A DNA stretch of 64,000 nt. It comes from Hofstenia miamia (taxonomy: Eukaryota; Xenacoelomorpha; Acoela). The position numbers and the translations under genes are program-made. Shown piece by piece: positions 19,201 to 30,793 of the stretch; positions within the stretch are counted from its first letter, which is position 1; each line of letters begins with the position of its first letter. The DNA is taken from NCBI GenBank assembly GCA_004352715.1, contig SCFE01000063.1, positions 1,242,239-1,306,238 on the forward strand. Reading direction: 5' to 3'. The notes under the pieces were generated by a model. The model was not told the DNA's origin and made no database searches. It saw nothing but the letters and a program-made list of their open reading frames with translations.

Positions 19201-19922
19201 TGGGTTTGAACCCCAAAATTCATGTATTCTTCACCCTGTCTTCATCTATAAGTATTGCCTGGCAGGCTTCTCTTTTTGAACCGATTTTATAATGCCTGAA
19301 AACAGCATACATGTATTTGCTGCATACTAATCATTTTGACAAGAAAATCAATTTTCAAGATTTGGCAAATTTAATGAAAATAAACGGTTGATGTTCCTTA
19401 GATTTGTAAAACACTTGAATGTTACTGACCAGAAATACATAAACATTAAACAGGCAGCCATAGGAAGTATGTAATTTCTTTGCAATGTGACTGCAAGGGA
19501 AGTATATTCGAATTACACTGCGATTAATGAATATAGCTGGCATGTAGTTCTTGAGAAATGTGAGTTTCTCATGTATAAATTCCTTTGAAAAAATTTGCAA
19601 TGAATGCATTAAGCACATACTCTTGTCAATTTTGGATGCACAACAGCGTTCTTAGCGTGAACAGAATGTCTGAATATAGACAAGAAATGCACGTCTATTT
19701 TTTTCTCCGAGTAAGATGTAGAATTTGAACAAGTAAACCCTTCATTGTGTTAGAAGTCAATGGTGGTAAGTCCAAAACACAAACTTTAGGTTTTGTCGGC
19801 CACATGGTATAATTCTCATAAGAATATAGAAAAGGATCTCTTGCAAACTGCCAATAGTAATAAACCACATGTAGACTCTTGACAATAGTAAAATAACTTG
19901 GACTTATCACTATTGGCTTCTC
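16273..19922. other. Intergenic DNA upstream of gene B
   Basis: AT-rich, with short random open frames only (for example 18746-19003 and 19355-19618 on the minus strand, without recognisable motifs or family resemblance). No gene, RNA or transposon motif recognised. Confidence 0.6.
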
Positions 19923-20030
19923 ACTAGTGATGTGCGGGCCGCCAATTTTTCCGGCCCGGACCCGCCCGAGTCCGCTGTTCAACAGTGAGTCCGCCCGTGC
20001 CCACCCGTGGCCCGCCCGAGCTCGCTACTT
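19923..20030 (+). repeat. GC-rich island, probable transposon end
   Basis: After actagtgatgtgcgggccgc comes about 90 bp rich in cccgcccg/ggcccg words, standing out sharply from its surroundings. GTGATGTGCGGG followed by degenerate GGCCCG repeats resembles ends of hAT-like repeats in invertebrates (recalled family knowledge, not searched). A related end in inverted orientation lies at 25309-25330. It sits about 160 bp upstream of the gene B ATG, so it may overlap the gene B promoter. Confidence 0.4.
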
Positions 20031-20186
20031 CTCACTTAAAGTTTATTACAATATACACAGCTTAAATCATATTTATCTAGATTTGTCTTAGCATTGACAA
20101 TTTCGCAATTTAGGTTCTGTCCAAACAAATATATTTTGAAAAAGTTCCTGAATCTATCAATTTTTTTATTTTATTAAATCACTTCA

Positions 20187-21435
20187 ATGGGAAGTAATTA
20201 CAACCTTAAAGTAACTGCCAAATCTGCCACCAATCTTCCCAACGTTGAAAAGAATCGTGATGCTTCGGATCCATACGCAATTGTTTCATTTAAATGTAAG
20301 TCAAAGTTCAATGTAATATGGATTACTCACAAGTGTCAATGACGTACTAAGGTATACTTTGATCTCCATTGAATATCTACTAATTACAAACCGGAAAAAG
20401 GGTTGAAAAGACACGAAAATAGTCCCTATATAGTTTTTAAATACATCTAAAATAGCTTAATTAGTTGCTGTAAGAAAATTCCTTTCTTAGTTGTAAAATG
20501 GCTCTATAATATACTATGAATGCAGAATGAAATATTTACTACATTTTTAAAGCAGATTTATACAGGTTTTGCAAACTATATTGCTCCAGGTCCAAAATAA
20601 ATATAAAAAATAATGCATAAGATTTAAAACTTTTTGATATACAGCCATTACAAAAATTTAAAAAAGATCTGCATTGCTAGCTGCTCTTAAAAGCCACCAA
20701 CGCCTCCACCTTTTCTGGACGAATAAAACTTCCTTTAGACGTACTAATTAAACAAACATGGAAGAAATCTCTTTCAGATTTAAAAGTCTTTGCCTAAATG
20801 CAGAGCAATGATTTTTAATATCGCCATATCTACTTGAGTTATATATGATAAAATAAATGTAAATAAATTTTCTTAAAAATGCAAACATTAGTATTAATAG
20901 AACTAACTGATATTAATTTCTTTAATTGAAACAATTGCAATCTTCCTTGTTTACCAAGTAATCATAAGACTGTTCGGAATGATGTAATTTTGATTTTAAA
21001 CTAAACACATTATTGTACTAAAAATTAAATGAATATCATTCAAATTCATTTACTCAAATATTTGCTCATGATTTCGACCCAAACATAGCCTAGGTCTAAC
21101 ATATTTAAGAAATGTGACTAAGCCCAGCCTAGGCGCAAGTGATATTGAAAAACGGCTTTAAAAAAACCCAGCCGTGGACCAATTTGCCAACCAAGCCTAT
21201 TTGTAACTCTGTGTTCTATTACTGCTGCACCTATTTTGTATAAATGTATACTATTAAAGTTGCCGAAAATTGCCGAAATATTTGAAATAGTTAAAAATAG
21301 TTGTTGTTAAGATTACCCACGTATTCTTGCTTTCAAAACTTAATAGATATTATTTGTTTTGGTCGAAAAACATTTTTTCCGATTTCTAATAATAAATTTT
21401 AAGAGCAATCTGTGAAATGAACAACGATGGTTACC

Positions 21436-21466
<31 letters not shown>

Positions 21467-21577
21467 ATNNNNNNNNNNNNNNNNNNNNNNNNNNNNNNNN
21501 NNNNNNNNNNNNNNNNNNNNNNNNNNNNNNNNNNNNNNNNNNNNNNNNNNNNNNNNNNNNNNNNNNNNNNNNNNNNN

Positions 21578-21643
<66 letters not shown>

Positions 21644-23498
21644 ACCAACCCCGGTTAAATTATTCGCAAAATAATCTGTAATTTCTCTATTCATCCAAGA
21701 CTTCTAGAAGCATTTTGGCAATTGTGGCTACATAAATCAGCTTGATCAGAGCATGTATAAGTAATATCAGTCATGATCACCAATGAAAAATGATCTAATT
21801 TATCTGTATCAATATTGCTTTATCAGCTGTTTCTAAATTGTAATCTATGTATTGGAAAGGCTAAATCATTTGAGTTGGGTCTTATACCTACGGGGGGGGG
21901 GTGTACCAATGCAGACTGATCACGGCATTAGTTAAATTCCATAACTACTTTAGGATCATCATAATATTTAAACATTTGGGAAAAGATGATAATACTATTG
22001 CTACCAGCAAACGTTTCTAAAAAGCTGTTTTGCGTTGCAGCAATCCGCTAGATACATTAGTTCTTTTATTTAGCTTCGAAATTCAAAACAAAGGTTGTCA
22101 AGAATGAAAACTCTCCAAAATGGGATGAGGTAGGTGAATATATTTTCTTAAACTTTAGGCCTATTTTAGACACGTGAATTTAAAGTTCAAGAGCTCAGAG
22201 CCACTGACACCTTAGATGTGATATTTAAAGACAGCGAAACTTTTGGATTTGATAGGTTAGTTCAGTCCTTGGATTAACTTACAAAAAACTATCAGGATGC
22301 AAATGCAAATTGTTAATGAACCAAACAGATGACAACTAATTTCAATTTATGGATTTTTATAAATAGTTTATTTTAGTGTATAGCTTATTTTAGTGACATT
22401 GTAATCATACGGTGTGTTCCAGAAGTCTTGGACAAATGTTGCATTGAAAGTATCTCGAAAACTATTAAAAATGTAAAAGCACATCTAATATATTCAGAAC
22501 GCTTGCAATATTATGTTTTTAATAAAATGGTCAAAGGTGTTACTGTTAGCAACATTTCTCACCTGTCTCGAATGAAGTTATTCGTCAAAATTAATTGTTG
22601 GTAAAAGGGGACCTTTTTTAAGATGAGAATAGATACACCAACGTTTGATATATATCTTTTCTTTAGCAATTGATTTCTGGTCTGTTTGGTCTAAGTTGTA
22701 CAACAAAATTTTTTGAAGTTGAGATGTGACCTGTTCTCATAGCTGAACATAGCTACCAATCCGTTATGAATATATGTCATTTCACTATGGAGTTCATTTC
22801 TGGTGGGTCTTTTCCAAATTTTCTGCAAAATCCACATTGAATAGGTGTCCCTGATTCAGGCTTTGCGAATCCGATTACCCAAAATGCCTGCTCTGAGTGA
22901 GTGAACGCTTTTACGGGATCTGAAGATAAATAAAAAAATAAAAAGCATTGCAAGAACTTAGTGCATTTAGCTTTAGATTGGCACGACTTTCATTGCACTA
23001 TCATTCATATTTCCACAAATATGATGACCTGAAATTTGCCTCAAGCCTTTGGAACATCTTGATCTTTAAAAGAATTTTCAATCTTCAATTTTCTCATTTT
23101 CAAACTAAATAAAAAATCAATAACATTTTACTAAAAATGTTAGAAAAATTCACATTCTGCAAGCGCTATCAGCATTGGCCCCAAGAAATTTTCTCAACTT
23201 TTAAAATTATCTAATAATTACTAATATCTTAGAATGCTAGCTCAGTGCAAAGTGTCTCTAAAAGACTGTTTATTCAAAGATGTGGTTGACATTGAAACTA
23301 CGTGTTCTGATACCAGAAACAAAATCCTCGATGTAAGCATTTTTGCTTCCTTTATTAATATATGTTTTTAGGGATGTAGCTTTAGGTGTCAAATAGCTTA
23401 CGATGGTCCTAAAACTAAAATTGAAGTTATTGCTGATGCTGAACCAGGTAAAAACTGCGATTTTTTTCGTTTTTATATTCTGTTTATGAACTTAAGTC

Positions 23499-23543
<45 letters not shown>

Positions 23544-24621
23544 AACAATAATAATAATAATTATTATTATTGCAAACTTAGAGAGGATTATAAACTAAAA
23601 GCTAAATGACAAAAGTGCAGGTAATCCAGAGTTGCAACTAGACGGAAATTTCAAGCCTACCCCCAACGAAGAATATAGAAATGGCCTAAGTCAGCTAACG
23701 AAATGTTAGGTCCAGGTCCGATTGAATTATCTTAATGATGAAAATAATGTGTAAAAATTGAGAAAAATTACAAAATAATTTCACCAAAGATTAATTCTTT
23801 GTAAAATCCATAACTAGCTTGATGGAAGCATATTATTAGAATTTATCTCAATTTAAAAAGGAAACATTTTCATTCATTAAACATACTTTAGTCTTGGCAA
23901 CTTCATCTCATCGTCTCATACATGCATAAGCTAGCGGTTTGTTAAAAAGTACTTAATTTCAAATAATCACTTTAAGAGAAGGTATACATTTGTGTAATGA
24001 GATAATGAAAAAAGTGTGTAGCAGTTAAATGATGGTGAATATGTTCAGGATTCAGGCTACTTCCTATTTTGCTGAAATATCAAATTGTGCATTAAAAATA
24101 AGTGATATTAGGAAAACTAAATTCTAAATCAATTAGAGACAGAAAGTATTTTGACTGAAGAGATTATGCTAGTAAAACATTAGCTGCTTCAAACATTTTT
24201 AATGTTGCAACGCTCCAGTCGTGCTTTCTCCAGAAATTTGAAAATTTTTTGAAGCTATCAATTATTGCAACATAATATTTAAATGCACTTAAAAAACTAA
24301 AAATAATTCTTTTTTCACAACAGACTAAACTATATGTAATCTGCTTAGCAGAAAAGATCTTGACGTTGAATGCCTAAAATGTATTTTTATCATTTTTTTA
24401 CTTCTGAATAAGATGGACTGTCTTTTTTATCTATAATACATTAAATCAACAATCAATGAAACAATTTACAGTTGTTAGGTTTAGATGTTGATGACGAATC
24501 AGAGAACATAGTTACTGCCGAAAATGATGAAGCTGGCCGCATGCCGGATGAAGGTTTTTTTCCGACAACTAAGAAGGCTTCATTAAGAATTCAACTTCCC
24601 AATAGACCAATGGACTATCAG
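20187..24621 (+). CDS. Gene B exons 1-6: C2A domain and following linker
   Basis: Exons 20187-20295, 22074-22129, 22170-22255, 23233-23332, 23372-23447 and 24479-24621. Product: MGSNYNLKVTAKSATNLPNV, NRDASDPYAIVSFKSSKFKT, NENSPKWDETREFKVQELRA, LDVIFKDSETFGFDRMLAQC, KVSLKDCLFKDVV and CQIAYDGPKTKIEV. This matches the N-terminal ferlin C2A (N.P.WNE-like NSPKWDE; V.FKD.E). Then an acidic linker DVDDESENIVTAENDEAG and a basic patch TTKKASLRIQLPNRPMDYQ. The last acceptor could be at 24478 or six bases later (24484), adding or removing Gly-Leu without changing the frame. Confidence 0.9.
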
Positions 24622-27600
24622 GTAGTATTGACTCATTGCTCTTTTTTTATGTAACAATAACTCAAAATTTTGTTGTAAACATTAAGTTTTTAGCACTTCT
24701 GAAAATACATATTAGACACATGATTGCATAAGACAAGTAAATCAGTTAATTATTCTGGTGTTACCCAGCATGCAAATCAACAAAAGCGTTGTGAGTTTAT
24801 TTTATTTTATCTTACTAACAAATTGCCCAAAAGAATGATTAAATTGATCAGTTAGCCCTAATTATTCATACAATGGTTTATGGATATCCATTGAAATATA
24901 TTTTCTGATTCCATATCCAGTGGATATCCATATCTGGATCCAGATCCACAACAACAGTGTTACATTTGCCATAGTCCAAGATATAAAAAACCATTTGCCA
25001 AATTTTAATAGGTTGTTGTAAAATTTGTTTCTTTTACGTTTGTTTATTACAACGTTGACCATTTGTTTTCTAAAAGCATTTAGCCCCGTAACCCTTTTAA
25101 GCCATTGCAGTATTTATGAATTGGTCGATTACACAAAAATGTATTTTAAAATTTCGCAATTGATAAATTGTTAGTGGTTGGAATAAATGTCTTTATATTT
25201 TGCAACACACAGTTTAATTAAAGGCTTACCCCATACCCCATAAAAATTATTCTTACCTTTCCGTATCAGCAGGTGCAGGCGGGTAAAACTGGGTACTCAC
25301 CAGTAATATCCGCACTCGTACATCACTAGTATTTGTAAGAAAGAATTTCAGCTCCAAATTCTCTAGCGTTGTAGAAGCATTAATGATTAATTGGGATCTT
25401 TTTGAACTAACGATTCTTCACTAGAATAGCGGTTGTCCTAGTACTATGTGCATTTAAAAATTGGACACGGTGCTCTGAAATATAACATTGACGAAGAAGG
25501 TAAAGAGGCTGTAGGCACAAATTCAAGTTAATCATTCAACTTTTTTATTGATTTGGTTGAATTTTTTAAGAAATAAGTACACTGTGATTAGTAAATTGCC
25601 TAAGCATTGTTTTTTGAATAAGCCATTTTATGATTGACACATGTACGTTAAATCTTAAAAAGGTGCTGGAAAATTTTTTAGAAATAGTTTTTGAATGCAG
25701 ATTATTAAAAGCGTACATGCAGTTACTACTAAATTATCTCTTTGTAATATATATTTAAGTTAGAATTCGATTTACTTGTACGAAATTGTAAAAAATATTA
25801 CAAGTTATATTATTAACTATCGGAACCCTTGGAAATGACACAAAACGATAGCTTCAATTCTAAATATCTTGCACCTAGTTACAGAGACATAAATATTTGA
25901 ATAGCGTTACAATATTTGAGATTGACGTTTTACCTTTTCCAAATTTTCGCATGATGGTATTCAGATCTGAGGACTAAGCATGATGAATATGGCAGGCCTA
26001 TCAAATGACCTAAACTTCATCGAAATCGGCCAAACAGGTCTGGAGAAATCAGTGTTTAAATATACAATGCTTGTAAGTGTGTCAAACAAAATAACACACC
26101 CGATATCGATACAAGAATTATATTTATGTGTTTATATATTCTCCTTTAAGATACGAGTAAAAATCTGGGAAGCACGCCAACTCAAAGGTAGCGGTATTAA
26201 GCCCCTCGTGAAGGTCAAGATAGCTTCACAATCCAAGGTAACGAAAGTTCGCAGAAGCAACTCGCCATACTGGGGAGAGGTACGTAGCAGTAAAATTATG
26301 GATATAATTGAAACCTATTTTAGCAATTTTTCTTCAATTTTAAGATGGTACCGGTTAATTTATTTGATGAAATCATTGAATTCTACGTTAATTCTTCGAA
26401 TAAGTTCAGATCTAATGCTGCTATAGGATCTTTCAAGGTATAATTTCTTTGAGCGGGTATAACTTATAAGTCTAATAAACAAGTGAGGCACTCAACTCAT
26501 GAAATCAAAATGAAACACTTATTTTATGTGCTTTTCTTAATTTATAAGTAACGATAGCAAAACATATATTGCAGTAAGGATATTCAGAATATGATATCTA
26601 CCTTTTAAGAGGGTGATAAACTCAACTTTATAAACCAACACAAATTTTATATAATGAATATACTGCTTGTTTAAACACAATGTGATATATATTTATTTTA
26701 ATCTACATTTCGACACTATCAACAATACTAAAAACTAGTAGGTGAATAGTAATTCAAACCGAATTGCCTTGCCAATAACGGTAATAAATAACTAAAAATA
26801 ATGGCCCACTTTTTGTCTTAGTTAATTTTAATAAATATTACGTGACGTGGGTAAAGTTCGCAGAAAACGAAAAACTGTATCACACAAAATATATAATATG
26901 ATCTCCTTTATAGTCTATGAAGAATCAATTGCATAGTTATATCTTAATCAAATATAAATTCCTAGTACAGGCAACTCTCGATTATCCGACTCTCGATTAA
27001 CCGACACCTCGATAATCCAACAGCCAATACTTGTTCGTTCTGAGCTATCGTGTAAACCACAAGATCACTGGCTAGTAATAATAATAATAATAATAATAAT
27101 GTATTTTATGATTATGTATCTGAAAATAACATTCAGAATATATAGTTTACAAATTTACGAATATGGATATTTCAGGCATCTGTTTGGAAAAATTTTGAGG
27201 TTTTGTGATATTTTTTGCCAGAATCGTTGGAGGCATACGTGGCCTTAATCTCTCTGCAGCGAATTGAGTTCTATTAGGAAGGATGTGTCGAAGGGGGTGT
27301 GTCGAATTTGATTGGATCTTGCTGAATAATTGTTCATCTTTTTTTTATTAAATCATGTATTGATGTAAACGATTGTATGATTCCGAATCGGATAGCTTTC
27401 TTCTGTATTCTATCAATGTAGTCCAAATTTATCTTGTTCTCTGCTGCATACGCTTCAAGTCCATAATTAATAAAGTTGACAATAATACTAGAATACAACA
27501 GTTCCAGCTCAGCAGTTGAGTATCCCAAACGTTTAAGCTTTAGGAGCAAGTAAATGTCCTGGTTAATCTTTTTCGTTAAATTCAGCACATGACTTTGAAA

Positions 27601-30600
27601 ACTAAAGTGGTTGGATATTGTAATTCCAAGTATTTTCATTTCATTGACTAATAAGAAATTCTGAGTATTTTGGGTTGGTATGTGACAATTTCTTCAAAGA
27701 GGGATTATAAGCTCTTTTGATTTAGTAGCATTTATGAGGAAATTGTGATCTCTGTACCATTTTGATATAAGCATCGAAATTTCATATGCATCATCTTCTC
27801 CATTTTTTCCAAAACAAATACTGTAGTTGTCATCCGCATACTTCTTCAGGTAGTTTCTGTGAGACATATGTTCTGGAATTTTTAAGTCATTTGTTGAAAT
27901 ATTAAAATATATAGGACCTTGGACAGTGCCTTGTGGAACTCCAAGATTTGTGGATCGCCATTGTGACGCCTTTCTATTAATAATTACCCGTTGCTGTCTA
28001 CTTGTTAGGAAGTCAGCACACCAGGAAACTACACCTTTGTTGACTTCTGGATATGAATTCAATTTTTCAATAATAAGCGAATGTTGAACACGATCAAAGG
28101 CTTTTGACAAATCTATTGATAAGATGCGGGCATATTCGAATCCTTCATTCTTTTTTATATGTAATAAATTTTTATTTCTATTATTAAGCCAACTGTAGAA
28201 CCAAAAGTACGAAATCCATGTTGATTAGGATCCAAGTGTTTATAATAAGCCATATTAAGATGAAACTTCACAACAAGACGTTCAAGAGTTGTTGCCAGAA
28301 TGGGTGTAATTGACACAGGACGGATATTATTTATTTGTGGTGTAGGCGTTTTCCAGATTTGCGGAACTTTCCCTTGTTGTAAGCTCAAATTAAATAAGTA
28401 TTGAACTGTCTCTGCAAGTATATGTGCATTTTCTTTTATTATAGACGTAGGGATACCATCACACCCACAAGCTGTTTTTCTTAGATGGCTAAGTGCATGG
28501 TAGACCTGGTGCAGGGTAAAATCATTTGCAGTAAACATAGTTGGGCGATTGTAGAGAAAAATTTCATCAGTTGTAGAAATCTCACAAAACAATTTATTTA
28601 TAACATCAGGATTGAAGTCCTTGGGTAGAACGTCTTGCCTACATTGGCCTTTGTAATAATTCACTTCAGCCCACCATTTCTTTGTTCCCTTCTTTATTGA
28701 ATTACTTCTAACATTTTCCATGAGTACTTTCTTTATCTGATGTAGTCACATTGTTTACAAACCCTTTGTGTGACATACACGGTCGCTGCCCTGAACTCGT
28801 TAAGAGTGTTGGCAGCAAAGAAACGTTCGGATTCGATCATACAATCGAGAATTACATCTTATTTTCAATCTTCTTTGTCATAATTCAAATATTGTAACAA
28901 CATTTTCCCCTCTTTGATTATGCGATATATTTTTATTATCCGACAGTTTTCCAAACGCCTGTCCCAATCTGTTTGGATAATCGAGAGTTGACTGTAGTCG
29001 TATGTAAATAGTGGTATAAGAAAATTTATCTGTTCTGTTTTAGATAGACGTTGGATCAGTGTGGGATGAGAACAATCACATCATACTAAAAAAATGGCTG
29101 CTTCTCACGAAGGAAGAAGACGGATCAAGTGAAGTTAAGGGATATCTGAAGGTATCAATGATGGTGCTTGGTGCTGGAGATGAAGCTCCTCCTGATCACA
29201 AAGGTAACGTTTGTAGCATTTTTTCCGTTAAAATACAATGTGATATTGAGGCAGAGATGAACATGGGCCTAGCAGGGAAGAGCAGGCTAGGAGTAGAGGC
29301 AGGCTTGAATGAGGAATTGCAAAATTTCGTCAAACCAATGGGATATCATATCCAGTTTTGTTCTAGTAAACCGAAAAATTAATGAATATTTTTTGTCAAG
29401 GATCATAAAATGGTCCTAAAATGGGCCCATAAATTTAGAGGGACTGGGTCAGGTTTGGGCCTAGTTTTCGACTCCGACCAACATCTGTGTTGACATATTG
29501 TTGAAAATTTAACTACATTCATTTATTCTATATCACAAAGTATGTTGCTTAAAAATTGGTTGCAAACGATTTGCATTTGAGCTAAACAGATTTTTGATTT
29601 TACACTTGAGTTATGCGGATGCTTTTTTCATTATTGTGTCAACTAGGTACATGTATTCAGCGATATCTTTTAATTACTTATTTATTACATCTATATTTTG
29701 TGAGATTGTGTAAGTTTTTAGTTAACGGAAGTTGTGATGACGATATAGAATCAAATATTTTAATGCCTGTTGGTTGCAGCATGCAGCCAGCAACTTTTTG
29801 GTGTCGACTTTACCGAGCAGTAGATCTCCCTCGAATGGATGTTCGCAGATTAGCGACAATGAGAAACTTGTTTTCTATTGATGAAACCGATGAAAGAAAA
29901 CAAGTTGATCCATTTCTGATATTTGAATATGTTGGCAAAAGGGTAAAGATTTTTCAATTTTTATAAAAACATATGTTAATGAACGTAAGCCTATGCAATT
30001 GTTTCTGATGGAGAACATGTCAATTGCGCTCGAGTTGAGTGTTTAATTACATGTGGATTTCTTTTTATTGACTGCCAACATATTGCAATAATTGCCTCTT
30101 AGGGTAGATTTCACCATCTCCATCTTACTTCAGAATTTTCATCTAAATGGAAACATATTTTACAGTGAAATGAATTATAAAATTATTGATGTCAATAGGT
30201 GATGCTCTGCTTACATATATATATATATATATATATATATCTTGACTTTTAGTAGATCCAAAGGTGCTAAATACAAACTGCTTTCTATTAAGTTCATGTG
30301 CATATAAATCTTTGTACATTATTAATTTACTCTTCCTAACGTTGTTTTTATATTCAGAAAATAAATTATCATTCGTTCTTATTTATAGAAAACATTGGAA
30401 TTTGCATTTAGGTAAAGAGCAAAGTTATTTACACTGAGAATGAGCCCAAATGGAATCAACAACTTCAGCTGGACTTTCATTACCCATCAATGTGCGAGAG
30501 AATTAAATTTCATCTGAGAGATTAGTAAGTTTCCTTTAGGGAATTAAAAAAAATGCTTATTCACAGCCATTCTCAAGATGCTAAATGATTCACAGAAAAT

Positions 30601-30757
30601 GTAAAATGTGTTCCCCCTTACGAAAATATTGAAGAAAAAATTTGTGATTTTCAACAATTATTAATAAATATTATGCAAAATTCTATTAATGCATCAAATA
30701 CTCAACTACAGTGCCAATGCTGTTGTGTAGTATCAGCCACCTATTATTGTTTGTGTT

Positions 30758-30793
<36 letters not shown>

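Noticed and set aside
18746-19982. Minus-strand open frames of 85-95 codons in the intergenic region
   Set aside because: No motifs, AT-driven composition, no splice context or paralogue; consistent with chance.
25980-26426. 148-residue open frame overlapping C2B
   Set aside because: Only the part from 26151 to 26279 is ferlin; the rest is intron read-through on either side of valid splice sites.
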